Below, piece by piece: positions 1 through 8,059 of a stretch of DNA of 37,690 nt. The stretch's first letter is position 1. Each line of letters begins with the position of its first letter. The stretch lies in contig PLXS01000042.1 of the NCBI GenBank assembly GCA_003151515.1, positions 1-37,690 on the forward strand, read 5' to 3'. This DNA comes from Opitutaceae bacterium. GTDB taxonomy: Bacteria; Verrucomicrobiota; Verrucomicrobiia; Opitutales; Opitutaceae. Under the pieces are notes generated by a model. It worked only from the letters and a program-made list of their open reading frames with translations, ran no database searches and was not told the DNA's origin. Position numbers and translations under genes: made by a program.

Positions 1-131
1 CCGATGCGCCCGCGGCCGCGGATCCCGGAGCGGCGCAGCCGCCCGCGGACCCGGCGCCCGCTGCGGACGCCCCCGCGGCCGTCCAGCCGCCTGCGCCTAG
101 CGAAGGCGCACCGAGTGGCGGCCCGGCTTGA
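1..131 (+). CDS. Possible 3' end of an Ala/Pro-rich protein (partial)
   Basis: A plus-strand frame is open from the window edge (codons start at base 3) to TGA at 129-131. It reads about 42 residues made almost only of Ala, Pro, Asp and Gly, ending in APSGGPA. Such tails occur at the C-termini of many GC-rich bacterial proteins, so this may be the end of a gene lying to the left. It would converge on tsaE and overlap its last 35 bases. Nothing here identifies a family. Because high GC keeps wrong frames open, this could equally be non-coding spacer; the call rests only on the open frame and plausible low-complexity composition. Confidence 0.3.
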   Translation, partial: DAPAAADPGAAQPPADPAPAADAPAAVQPPAPSEGAPSGGPA

Positions 132-537
132 GGATTTCCAGATCGACGTGCAGGGCGTCGGGCGGCAGCCACCCGCCGACCCGCTCGGGCCATTCCACGG
201 CTAGGCACCAGGGGCTGACCAGGAACTCCTCGAGCAGGAGGTCCTCGGCCTGCGCGGGAGACTCCAGGCGATAGGCGTCAAGGTGCGCGAGCATGGTGCG
301 CGGCCCCTGGTGTATCCCGTATATCGTGAAGGTGGGACTCGTGACGGGGGAGGTGATCCCGAGGCCCAGCGCCAGGCCCTGCACCCACGTCGTCTTGCCG
401 GCGCCCAGATCGCCGTGCAGGGCGACCGTCGCGTCGGCCGGCAGGGTGAGCGCCCATTCGGCGGCCAGGGAGCGGGTCTCGCGGGCCGAGCGCGTCGTGA
501 CGCCGGCCTTGAGCCTATCGCAGATGCTCGTAGCCAC
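97..537 (-). CDS. tsaE: tRNA threonylcarbamoyladenosine biosynthesis ATPase TsaE
   Basis: TsaE is the small cytoplasmic ATPase that works with TsaB and TsaD to put the t6A modification on tRNAs reading ANN codons. The product is 146 residues, close to the usual 150. The P-loop GDLGAGKTT lies at residues 42-50, followed by the family-typical VTSPTF (65-70), a LDAYRL block near 86-91 and the EWPER motif near 115-119. The GTG at 537 is chosen because it gives normal family length; a longer frame upstream runs inside thiL and has no family features. The gene overlaps the end of thiL by 23 bases, so it is probably translationally coupled and is the last gene of the long minus-strand run. Confidence in function is high; the exact start is less sure. 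Confidence 0.93.
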   Translation of the reverse strand: MATSICDRLKAGVTTRSARETRSLAAEWALTLPADATVALHGDLGAGKTTWVQGLALGLGITSPVTSPTFTIYGIHQGPRTMLAHLDAYRLESPAQAEDLLLEEFLVSPWCLAVEWPERVGGWLPPDALHVDLEILKPGRHSVRLR

Positions 538-1399
538 GGTAGTCGGACAGCCGCAGTGCGTCCGCCGGAACGGCGCCCCTCGGCGCGAAGCGCCCGATGC
601 AGGTGAGCCGGGTGCGCGGGAAGGCCCTCCGGAAGGACCGCTCGAAGGGAGCGCGGCGGCAGCGTCCCGAGACCCCGAAGACGAGCTCGTAGTCCTCGCC
701 GTCGCAGAGCGCCTCGCGAACCGTCGCGCCCCGGCGCCTGGGAAGCGAGGGTCCAAAGATGGCCGCGAGGCACCCCCGGGGGGTCAGCGCCGCGATGTCC
801 TTCGCAAGGCCGTCGCTTAGGTCCATCATCGAGCGCACCTCGCGCCGGCGCGCAAGCCAGGCGCCCTGCGCGAGCCGGGGCTCGAAGGCGTGGTGGTGGC
901 CGCTTCGCAGGCTCCCGCCGAGCGTGCCGGTCACGTAGATCCAGTCGCCGCGGCGCGAGCCGCTCCTCGTGACCGCCCGCGCCCGCGCCTCGCCCGTCAG
1001 GGCGAGCGTCGCCACGAATGCGCCGGGCAGCCGCGCCACGTCGCCCCCCACGATCGGCACGCCGTGCCGCCGGCTCTCCGCGGCCAGGCCCGAGAAGAAC
1101 CCGCGAAGCCAGGCGAGCGACACCCGGGAGTCGAGCGCCAGGGCGAGCACGGCCGCCCGCGGTCGCCCGCCCATGGCTGCGATGTCGCTCAGGTTGCGAC
1201 GCAGCAGCTTTGCGCCGGCCTCGGCGGGCGCGGTTTGATCGTCGAAGTGGACCCCGTAGACCACCGGGTCGACCGTCAGGAGCTCGCGGCCCCGGGCGGG
1301 GCGCAGCACGGCGCAGTCATCCCCGATCCCGCGCGGCGCCTTGGGCGAGGCCTTCCCCAGCCAGCGCCTGATGAGGCCGATGAGCGCGAGCTCGCCCAC
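515..1399 (-). CDS. thiL: Thiamine-monophosphate kinase ThiL
   Basis: ThiL phosphorylates thiamine monophosphate to thiamine diphosphate with ATP, the last step of cofactor synthesis. The 294-residue product shows the AIR-synthase-like PurM/ThiL fold signatures in order: GIGDD at 24-28, a metal-binding TVDPVVYGVHF stretch at 42-52, NLSDIAAMGG at 69-78, VGGD at 117-120, DLSDGL at 193-198 and GEDYELVF at 234-241. It is slightly shorter than the E. coli enzyme (about 325). The GTG at 1399 is taken as start because VGELALI fits the normal N-terminus; the upstream codons, running toward the CPBP gene end at 1447, look unlike the family. No thi biosynthesis neighbours and no TPP riboswitch are visible, so it seems to be carried along in a housekeeping operon. 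Confidence 0.93.
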   Translation of the reverse strand: MGELALIGLIRRWLGKASPKAPRGIGDDCAVLRPARGRELLTVDPVVYGVHFDDQTAPAEAGAKLLRRNLSDIAAMGGRPRAAVLALALDSRVSLAWLRGFFSGLAAESRRHGVPIVGGDVARLPGAFVATLALTGEARARAVTRSGSRRGDWIYVTGTLGGSLRSGHHHAFEPRLAQGAWLARRREVRSMMDLSDGLAKDIAALTPRGCLAAIFGPSLPRRRGATVREALCDGEDYELVFGVSGRCRRAPFERSFRRAFPRTRLTCIGRFAPRGAVPADALRLSDYRGYEHLR

Positions 1400-1446
1400 C
1401 GCCGAGACCGATCCCCGGCTCGAGCTCGAGAATATGCGGGCGTGCT

Positions 1447-2280
1447 TCAAGAGCCGATGCCCGCGAGGACGAGTATGATCATGTTGATGTTGAAGAGGGC
1501 GTGCGCGACCACGGTGGTCCCGATCTGCCCCGTCCGCTCGTACGCCACGCAGAAGATGGCGGCAAGGACGATGAGGGGGGCCAGGGTGGGCAGGCCCGCC
1601 ATGTGGTCGGCCCAGGCGACGTGCAGGGCCCCGAAGAGGACGGAGGTCGCGGTGATGGCCGCCCAGCGCGGGAAGCGCGTGCGCGAGAACCGGAAGAGGC
1701 CGCCCCTGAAGACGAGCTCCTCGGTAAGGGGCACGAGGACGGTCGCCACGGCGATGAACCCAAAGCGCAGGGCCCCCGGGCCCGTCTTCTCCAGGATGTC
1801 CACGAGCTCCTGCTTCTCGTCGGGCAGGCCGAGGCGCACGAGGAGGTACTCCCAGGCGTAGCTCACGGCCACCACGAGCGGCAGGGCGGCCAGGAAGGTC
1901 GCGATCCCGCTCCGCACGGCGAGGCGCAGGTCGGTGCCCGCGGCGCCGGCGCGCCGCCCGCGCGCGTAGAGCAGATGGAAGGCCGCGATCCCCAGCAGGA
2001 AGCCCCCCTCCATGACGGCGGAGCCGAGGACGGTCGTCGCGTCCTGCGCCAGGCGGGCGCGCCGCGTGGCGGCGCCGGCGATGCTGCTCAGGGCCACCGC
2101 CCCGACCAGGCCCGAGCAGGCGTAGCACGCGAAGTCGATCGCGGGCAGGCGCCACTCCGCCAGGCGGGGGACGCGCTCGGCCCTGCGGCCGGGGCTTAGC
2201 GCGTGGCGCCAAATCATCCAGGCGCCGGCCAGCCACATCGCGATCTCGAGGCCCCCGGCCGCGTACCCGGCCGGCGTCAT
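1447..2280 (-). CDS. CPBP-family intramembrane glutamic protease
   Basis: This 277-residue multi-pass membrane protein carries the CPBP (CAAX protease/bacteriocin-processing, Rce1-like) signatures: EELVFR at 187-192 (the EExxxR motif), a conserved histidine at 220 in FGALH, and HALFN at 260-264 (HxxxN). About six to eight hydrophobic segments surround these motifs; the N-terminal half is a poorly conserved membrane region. Family members cleave within membranes and are linked to prenyl-protein processing or bacteriocin self-immunity, but the bacterial substrates are mostly unknown and nothing here shows one. The ATG at 2280 lies 14 bases after the pyrC stop, which suggests co-transcription with the pyr genes. 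A functional link to pyrimidine synthesis is not implied. Confidence 0.88.
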   Translation of the reverse strand: MTPAGYAAGGLEIAMWLAGAWMIWRHALSPGRRAERVPRLAEWRLPAIDFACYACSGLVGAVALSSIAGAATRRARLAQDATTVLGSAVMEGGFLLGIAAFHLLYARGRRAGAAGTDLRLAVRSGIATFLAALPLVVAVSYAWEYLLVRLGLPDEKQELVDILEKTGPGALRFGFIAVATVLVPLTEELVFRGGLFRFSRTRFPRWAAITATSVLFGALHVAWADHMAGLPTLAPLIVLAAIFCVAYERTGQIGTTVVAHALFNINMIILVLAGIGS

Positions 2281-2294
2281 CTGGTCCGCCTGGG

Positions 2295-3581
2295 TCACGA
2301 GGCCGGGGTGGGGAAGACGATCCTGCCGTCGACGATGGTCGTCTTGACCCTGCCCTGCAGCCTGCAGCCGCTCCAGGGGGAGTTGGCCGACTTGCTGAAC
2401 CCGGCCCTGGCGTCGTAGGTCCAGGCCTCCTTGGGGTCGAAGATGCAGACGTCGGCCGGCGCCCCGGCGGCGAGCGTGCCGGCCGCAAGGCCCAGCACCT
2501 GCGCGGGCCTGCGCGTCATCAGGTCGACGACCCGCGACAGGCTGAAGCGGTTCTCGCGCAGCAGCACGCCCAGCACCACCGGCAGCGCCGTCTCGAGCCC
2601 GATGATGCCGTTCGGGGCGTAGTCGAACTCCTTGTCCTTCTCGTAGTCGGTGTGCGGGGCGTGGTCGGTCGCGATGCAGTCCAGGGTGCCGTCCTTGAGG
2701 CCCTCGATGAGCGCCCTGCGGTCGTCCTCGGTCCTCAGGGGCGGGTTCATCTTGAAGTTCGTGTCGTAGGTGGAGAGCGAGGCGTCGGTGAGCGCGATGT
2801 GGTGCGGCGAGGCCTCCGCCGTGACGCGCACGCCCTTGGCCTTGGCCTGCCTCAGGATGTCCACGGAGAGCGCCGACGAGACGTGCTGCATGTGGATGTG
2901 CGCCTCCGTGTAGGAGGACAGGATCACGTTTCGCGAAACGATCAGGTCCTCGGCCGCGTTCGGCCACCCGCGCAGCCCGAGTCGGATCGACATGACCCCC
3001 TCGTTCATGACCGCGCTCTCGGTCATCGAGCGGTCCTGGCAGTGGTCCATCACGGGCAGGTCGAACATCTTGGCGTACTCGATCGCGCGCCTCATCACCT
3101 CGTTGGACTGGACGCAGTCGCCGTCGTCGGTGATCGCGACGACCCCGGCGCGCTTGAGGGAGCCGATCGGCGCCAGCGCCTCGCCCTTCATCCCGATCGT
3201 GATGCAGCCGGTCGGCAGCACCTTGACGAGCGAGTCGCGCCGCACGGCGTCCAGGATGTACTGGATCGTCCCGGCGTTGTCCGCCGGCGGCGACGTGTTC
3301 GGCATGCACACGACGGTCGTGAAGCCGCCCGCCGCCGCGGCCCGCGAGCCGGTGGCGATCGTCTCCTTGTGGGTCTGGCCGGGCTCGCGGAAGTGGACGT
3401 GGATGTCCACGAGCCCCGGGGTCGCCACGAGCCCGCGCGCGTCGACCAGGCGGGCGCGCTTCCTCTCCGCGGCCGGGAGCGAGGCGACGATGCGCCCGTC
3501 CCGGGCGAAGAGGTCGCCCACGCCGTCGCGCCGCGAGGCGGGGTCTACGACGCGGGCGTTCCTGATCCAGAGGGCGGGCAT
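2295..3581 (-). CDS. pyrC: Dihydroorotase PyrC (class I)
   Basis: Dihydroorotase cyclises carbamoyl-aspartate to dihydroorotate, the third step of de novo pyrimidine synthesis. The 428-residue length is typical of class I bacterial enzymes. Visible amidohydrolase features are the metal-binding HVH at 61-63 followed by FREPGQ, the GGFTTVVCMPNT segment, a DDGDC motif, the central MDHCQD histidine, HIHMQHVS, and the C-terminal catalytic TDHAPH motif. All expected metal ligands seem present, so this is likely an active enzyme and not the inactive PyrC' partner that some bacteria pair with PyrB. It starts 7 bases after the pyrB stop in the pyrR-pyrB-pyrC order, which supports a common transcript. 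Confidence 0.97.
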   Translation of the reverse strand: MPALWIRNARVVDPASRRDGVGDLFARDGRIVASLPAAERKRARLVDARGLVATPGLVDIHVHFREPGQTHKETIATGSRAAAAGGFTTVVCMPNTSPPADNAGTIQYILDAVRRDSLVKVLPTGCITIGMKGEALAPIGSLKRAGVVAITDDGDCVQSNEVMRRAIEYAKMFDLPVMDHCQDRSMTESAVMNEGVMSIRLGLRGWPNAAEDLIVSRNVILSSYTEAHIHMQHVSSALSVDILRQAKAKGVRVTAEASPHHIALTDASLSTYDTNFKMNPPLRTEDDRRALIEGLKDGTLDCIATDHAPHTDYEKDKEFDYAPNGIIGLETALPVVLGVLLRENRFSLSRVVDLMTRRPAQVLGLAAGTLAAGAPADVCIFDPKEAWTYDARAGFSKSANSPWSGCRLQGRVKTTIVDGRIVFPTPAS

Positions 3582-3588
3582 GGGCTGT

Positions 3589-4536
3589 TTACTCCGTGGA
3601 GGCGATGACGTTCTCGGGCTGGTAGCCCGCGCAGAGGTAGAGCACGGCCATCCGCACCGCGATCCCGTTGGCGACCTGCTCCAGGATGACGCTGCGGTCG
3701 CCGTCGGCCAGGTCGCTGTCGATCTCGACGCCCCTGTTGATCGGGCCCGGGTGCATGATGATGGCCTCGGGGCTCAGCCACGAGGCGCGCGTCTTGGTGA
3801 GGCCGAACATGCTCGTGTACTCGCCGAGCGAGGGGAAGTGCCTGTGTCCCTGGCGCTCGTGCTGGATGCGAAGAAGCATGACGACGTCCGCGTCGGCGAG
3901 CGCCGACTTGAGGTCGTGGGAGACCTTGGCCCCGAGGGCCGTGAAGCCGTGGGGCACGAGGGTGGACGGGCCGACGAGCGTCACGGCGGCCCCCATCTTG
4001 GTCAGGGCGTAGATGTTGCTGCGGGCGACGCGGCTGAAGAGGATGTCGCCCAGGATCACGACCTTGCGGCCCTTGAGCGAGCCCAGGTGCTCCTTCATGG
4101 TGAAGGTGTCGAGCAGGCCCTGGGTCGGGTGCTCGTGGGCCCCGTCGCCCGCGTTGATCACCGGGATGCCGAGGATCCTGCTCAGGTACAGGGGCGAGCC
4201 CGCGGCCGAGTGCCGGATGACGATCATGTCGGCGTTGAGCGCCTCGATGTTCTGGGCGGTGTCGCGCAGCGTCTCGCCCTTCGTCGTGGAGGAGCTGGCG
4301 GCGTCGAATGCGATCACGTCGGCGCTCAGGCGCTTTGCCGCCATGTCGAAGGCCATGCGGGTCCGCGTGCTCGGCTCCAGGAACAGGTTGACGATCGTCT
4401 TGCCGCGCAGGGCGGGGACCTTCTTGACGCTGCGCTGCAGTATCTTCTTGAACGCCGCAGCGGTCGCGTGGATCTGCTCGATTTCGGCCAGGCTCAGCTC
4501 CTCGAGGGTCAGCAGGTGTCGTCGTGTCCAGGTCAT
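3589..4536 (-). CDS. pyrB: Aspartate carbamoyltransferase catalytic subunit PyrB
   Basis: PyrB condenses carbamoyl phosphate with aspartate, the committed step of pyrimidine synthesis. The 315-residue protein has the carbamoyl-phosphate motif EPSTRTR at 54-60, the KGET loop at 86-89, GDGAHEHPTQ at 130-139 and HPGPINRG at 262-269. The ATG at 4536 is preferred over an upstream in-frame codon because it gives normal family length and overlaps the pyrR stop as ATGA, the same 4-nt coupling used elsewhere in this run. No pyrI regulatory subunit is seen nearby, so regulation at the protein level probably does not follow the E. coli holoenzyme model. Confidence 0.97.
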   Translation of the reverse strand: MTWTRRHLLTLEELSLAEIEQIHATAAAFKKILQRSVKKVPALRGKTIVNLFLEPSTRTRMAFDMAAKRLSADVIAFDAASSSTTKGETLRDTAQNIEALNADMIVIRHSAAGSPLYLSRILGIPVINAGDGAHEHPTQGLLDTFTMKEHLGSLKGRKVVILGDILFSRVARSNIYALTKMGAAVTLVGPSTLVPHGFTALGAKVSHDLKSALADADVVMLLRIQHERQGHRHFPSLGEYTSMFGLTKTRASWLSPEAIIMHPGPINRGVEIDSDLADGDRSVILEQVANGIAVRMAVLYLCAGYQPENVIASTE

Positions 4537-5102
4537 CGGGTAAGCGCGGGCCGCAGCGCGCGGGGCCGGATCTCGATCCGGTCGCGCGAGGGGTTCTCGT
4601 CGAGGCACACGATCACGTCCTCGCCGTCGCCGGCGCAGAGGGTGGTGCCCACGAAGTCGGCCACGATCGGCAGGCGGCGGCCGCCGCGGTCGACCAGGAC
4701 CGCGAGCTCGACGGTGGCGGGCCTGCCGTGGTCGAAGAGCTCGTCCAGGGCCGCCTTGGCGGTGCGCCCCGTGAAGAGGACGTCGTCGACCAGGATGACG
4801 GTCGCCCCGTCCACGTCGGCCGGCAGGAGCGTCGGCGTGAACTCCTTGGGGATCGGGTGCCTGCCGAGGTCGTCCCGGTGGAAGGAGATGTCCAGGTCGC
4901 CGACCCTCCTGATCCCGAGCTTCTTGCAGAGCCTGCGCGCGAGCGGGATGCCGCCGTTCGCTATTCCGAGCACCAGGAGGTCGCCCGCATGCCTGTGGCG
5001 GGCCTCGATGGCTGCGCCGAGCCGCTCCAGGGCGGCATGCACGTCCCGGGATCCAATGGTCTTGGGCGAGGCCACTATCTCAAGTACTGCATGCCAGCGC
5101 AC
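4533..5102 (-). CDS. pyrR: PyrR-type bifunctional regulator / uracil phosphoribosyltransferase
   Basis: PyrR proteins bind uridine nucleotides and pyr mRNA to control attenuation, and many also make UMP from uracil and PRPP. The 189-residue product has the PRPP-binding signature VILVDDVLFTGRT at 102-114 and the PyrR-typical DRGGRRLPIVADFVG at 138-152. The start is uncertain: GTG at 5102 gives the longest form, while an in-frame GTG at 5075 would remove nine unusual N-terminal residues; neither has a clear Shine-Dalgarno. Only 21 bases separate it from the helicase stop, so there is no room for the usual PyrR-binding attenuator leader directly upstream. If it regulates, it may act at another site or serve mainly as an enzyme. 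Confidence 0.93.
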   Translation of the reverse strand: MRWHAVLEIVASPKTIGSRDVHAALERLGAAIEARHRHAGDLLVLGIANGGIPLARRLCKKLGIRRVGDLDISFHRDDLGRHPIPKEFTPTLLPADVDGATVILVDDVLFTGRTAKAALDELFDHGRPATVELAVLVDRGGRRLPIVADFVGTTLCAGDGEDVIVCLDENPSRDRIEIRPRALRPALTR

Positions 5103-5123
5103 CCACGGTAAAGAGAAATAGCG

Positions 5124-7442
5124 TCAGCGCTCCGAGGAAAGCCAGGACTGCATGTCGCCGTCCTCGATGATCCGCCGGCGCGTGCGGTACTCGGGCGCGA
5201 GCAGCCGCTCGTAGCCGGGCTCCGCGAAGCGCCTGCAGTGCAGCAGGACCCGGGCGCTCTGGCCGGGGGCGCGCACCAGCCGCCCGAGCGCCTGGTTCAC
5301 CTTCTGCATCCCGGGGATGCGGTAGACGCGGTCGAAGGCGGCCTCCCGGCCGAGGCCGGCGAGCGCCGCGAGCTTCGCACGCTGCACCGGGTTAACCTCG
5401 GGGAGCGCGGGGCCGACGACCATGGCGTGCGAGACGCGGCCGCCCAGCATGTCGATCCCCTCGGCGAAGCCCGAGCCCAGGACGAGGAAGAGCGCGCGGC
5501 CGTCCTCGACCGCGTCGTTGATCCAGGCCCCCTGGGCCGAGAGCTCGGCGCGCCTCGGCTGGAGCGCGGCGGGCGCGCACTCGCGCGCCACGGCCTCGGC
5601 GTAGGCGAAGCTCGGGAAGAACACGGCGACGGCGGCGCCGGCGCTCTCGTGCAGGTCGCGCACGGCCTGGGCCGTCGCCGGGATGTGGCGCTGGCGGTGC
5701 TGGAACGTCGTGTCGACGCGCAGGTCCACGGCGACGTCGTAGGCGTTGTCGCGCCAGGGCGTGGACGCCCGCACGACCTGCAGGGAGTCGAGCCCGCAGG
5801 CCTGGGCGAAGGCCTCGGCCGGGCCGGGCGTGGCGGTCGCGAGGACGACGCCGCCGAACTCGCGCAGCGAGGCGCCGGTTGACGCGGCCGCGTCGAGGCA
5901 CGTGGCGGCGAGCACCCCGTCGTTCGGGCACCACCAGAGGCGGGGCAGGTCGGCCGAGTCGAGCTGCTCGGCCGCCGACGGCATGGCCCAGATCTGAGCG
6001 CAGGCGTGCGGCCCCAGCTCCGCGTAGTCGACCGGGAAGGCCGAGGCGCCCTCGGCCAGGGCCCGGATGCGCTCTCGGGCGTCCTCGGCGTCCGATTCGC
6101 GCAGCGCGCCGGTGCGGGCGAGCGACTGCAGGAAGGAGGCCCAGTCCTCCCAGAGGGACGCCCAGGCGGAGTGGGCGCGCAACCTGCGCAGCTCCCCTGC
6201 GACCAGCCTCGCGTCCGCGGCCGCGAAGGCGTGGGAGAGCGCGTCGGCGGCGCGGGAGGGCAGGTTGTGGGCCTCGTCGGCCACGAGGAGGGTGCGCGCC
6301 GGCTCGAACCCGGGCCTCTCGTAGAAGAGCCCGCGGCTGTCCGGCGAGAACACGTAATTGTAGTCGCCGATCCACACGTCGTTGAAGGCGAGAGCCGCCC
6401 GCGTGATCTCGTAAGGGCAGATTCGGGCGGCCGCCCCGGCCTCGCGCAGCGCCGCCAGGTCCCTCGGCTGCCCCTCCAGCAGGAAGAACCGGGAGAGGCC
6501 GCTCGAGGGCCACCGCTCCTCGGCCCCGTCCAGGTAGGCGCACGCCTCGCGCACGCACTGGAAGACCGCGTTCACGCAGTGCTCGGACTTGTTGCGCACG
6601 TGCCACGCCGCGACCGGCGCTCCCGCGCCCAGGTCCGCTCCGGGGGCCGTCATCGCGCGCAGCGTCTCCATCACGTGGATCTGGCCCGTCGACTTGCCGG
6701 TGAGGTAGAGCACGCGGTCGAAGGCGCCCTCGCGCAATGCGCCGAGCGCGGCCTCGAGCACGACCCCGGTCTTGCCGAAGCCGGTCGGGGCCTCGAGGAG
6801 GACGGCGGATCGGCCGCCCAGGACGGCGCCCTGGAGCGCGGAGGCGGCGGCCTCCTGGCCCTCGCGCGGCGCCGCGAAGGCCGGCCGGAAGCGAAGCGAG
6901 CGCAGGCGCTCCCTGGCGCGCAGGCGCAGGTCGAGGAACTCGGCGACCTGGTCCAGCTGCAGGCCGAGGAGCCGCTCGGCCGCAGCCCCGGCCGCCACGG
7001 TCTGCGCCAGGCCCGTGTCCGCCTCGACGAACACGAGCTCGGCGTCCTCGCCGCCCCCGCGCAGCGCCGCGTAGGCGGCGAGCTGCACGAAGTACCCGGG
7101 AAAGTCCGACCGCAGCTCCTCCTCCCGGGCGGGCAGCGGGCGGGTCACGGTCTTTATCTCGCGAAGCACGGTGCGGGCCGCCGCCCTCACGACCTGGTCG
7201 ATGCGCCCGGACAGCGCCACGATCCAGCCCCTTCGGGCCAGCTCGCCCTCGACCGGCACCTCGAAGTCGGCGTCCTCGCCCCCCGCCAGGGCCCTCGCGC
7301 GAAACTCGACGTGCCAGCGCGTGCCGAGCTGGGCCCGCCAGAGTCCGCCCGCCCCCCCGGAGGAGCCGCGCGGCCCGATGGAGAAGTCCGAAAGTTCGCC
7401 GACGCCCATGCGCGCGCGGCGCCGCTCCAGGTCGAATTTCAC
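5124..7442 (-). CDS. Fe-S XPD/Rad3-like DNA helicase with N-terminal PD-(D/E)XK nuclease-like domain
   Basis: The 772-residue protein reads as two modules. Residues about 40-180 carry a RecB/Cas4-like nuclease pattern: GRID at 79-82, EIK at 95-97 and a QxxxY motif at 120-124. Residues about 195-772 form a superfamily 2 helicase of the XPD/DinG type: Walker A APTGFGKT at 218-225, DEAH at 389-392, TATPG near 536-540, GSGFAEGIDM near 656-665 and motif VI QALGRLVR at 717-724. Four cysteines at 289, 296, 301 and 342, between Walker A and DEAH, match the spacing expected for the XPD 4Fe-4S domain. It probably unwinds and cuts DNA during repair. The GTG start at 7442 overlaps the recO stop by 4 bases, so it is coupled to that gene. 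The architecture is well supported; the biological role is inferred. Confidence 0.87.
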   Translation of the reverse strand: MKFDLERRRARMGVGELSDFSIGPRGSSGGAGGLWRAQLGTRWHVEFRARALAGGEDADFEVPVEGELARRGWIVALSGRIDQVVRAAARTVLREIKTVTRPLPAREEELRSDFPGYFVQLAAYAALRGGGEDAELVFVEADTGLAQTVAAGAAAERLLGLQLDQVAEFLDLRLRARERLRSLRFRPAFAAPREGQEAAASALQGAVLGGRSAVLLEAPTGFGKTGVVLEAALGALREGAFDRVLYLTGKSTGQIHVMETLRAMTAPGADLGAGAPVAAWHVRNKSEHCVNAVFQCVREACAYLDGAEERWPSSGLSRFFLLEGQPRDLAALREAGAAARICPYEITRAALAFNDVWIGDYNYVFSPDSRGLFYERPGFEPARTLLVADEAHNLPSRAADALSHAFAAADARLVAGELRRLRAHSAWASLWEDWASFLQSLARTGALRESDAEDARERIRALAEGASAFPVDYAELGPHACAQIWAMPSAAEQLDSADLPRLWWCPNDGVLAATCLDAAASTGASLREFGGVVLATATPGPAEAFAQACGLDSLQVVRASTPWRDNAYDVAVDLRVDTTFQHRQRHIPATAQAVRDLHESAGAAVAVFFPSFAYAEAVARECAPAALQPRRAELSAQGAWINDAVEDGRALFLVLGSGFAEGIDMLGGRVSHAMVVGPALPEVNPVQRAKLAALAGLGREAAFDRVYRIPGMQKVNQALGRLVRAPGQSARVLLHCRRFAEPGYERLLAPEYRTRRRIIEDGDMQSWLSSER

Positions 7443-8056
7443 GGGATGATGATCTCGGTGGAGGAGGCGAGGTAGAGCTCGAGGCTGCGTCTGAGGCGCG
7501 CGACCGCCTCGGCGGCGCAGTCGCTCGCGCTGAGGGGCCGGCCCAGGAGCGCCGACGCCGCGTCATGGTCCTCGCGGCCGAGCGACGGGAGCCACTCCTG
7601 GCGCACGGGGTAGCCCTCGTCGCGGGCGAAGACGTACAGGCTCTTCAGGTGCACGATGTCCGGCCGCTTCGCGGCGCCGAAGGCGTCGAGCGCGGTCCTT
7701 AGGAGCCGGGCCACGCCGTCGCGGCTCTCCTCATGCACGGGGTTGCGGCTGATGACCGCGGCCAGGGCGCTGGCGAAGCGCAGGGCGTCGTAGCTGCGGC
7801 CGATCGCCTCGCGGCGCACGGCGATGCGCGCCTCCCTGAAGAACCAGGTGCGGCCCTGGTTGGAGGTCTCGAGGATCGCTCCGACCTCGTCAAAGAGGTC
7901 CGGCAGCGGGCGCTGGGATCCGGCGCGGGCGGAGAGGCGGTGCAGGGCGGTCAGGTTGCCGTGCTCGGCCGAGAAGAGCACGAAGGTCTGGAACGCCTCC
8001 CCCGGGGGGCGCTTCTCGATGACAAACGCCTCAAGCGTGAGCGACTGGCCCGGCAC
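7439..8056 (-). CDS. recO: RecO-like DNA repair protein
   Basis: The 205-residue product resembles RecO in its N-terminal OB-fold stretch (a short EAFVIEKR opening, then a segment ending HGNLTALHRLS) and in the helical C-terminal half. RecO helps RecR load RecA onto SSB-coated single strands during gap repair. It is shorter than the usual 230-250 residues and lacks the zinc-finger cysteines of many RecO proteins. Sequence likeness is therefore modest. Context helps: in many Firmicutes phoH, pgpH, ybeY and recO sit in the same cluster, and the same set is present here. GTG at 8056 starts three bases after the DUF502 stop, and the end overlaps the helicase start, suggesting a joint repair unit. 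Confidence 0.62.
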   Translation of the reverse strand: MPGQSLTLEAFVIEKRPPGEAFQTFVLFSAEHGNLTALHRLSARAGSQRPLPDLFDEVGAILETSNQGRTWFFREARIAVRREAIGRSYDALRFASALAAVISRNPVHEESRDGVARLLRTALDAFGAAKRPDIVHLKSLYVFARDEGYPVRQEWLPSLGREDHDAASALLGRPLSASDCAAEAVARLRRSLELYLASSTEIIIP

Positions 8057-8059
8057 CGG

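Noticed and set aside
5040..5123. Search for a PyrR-binding attenuator in front of pyrR.
   Set aside because: The gap is 21 bases with no terminator or antiterminator stem; nothing to support an annotated attenuator.
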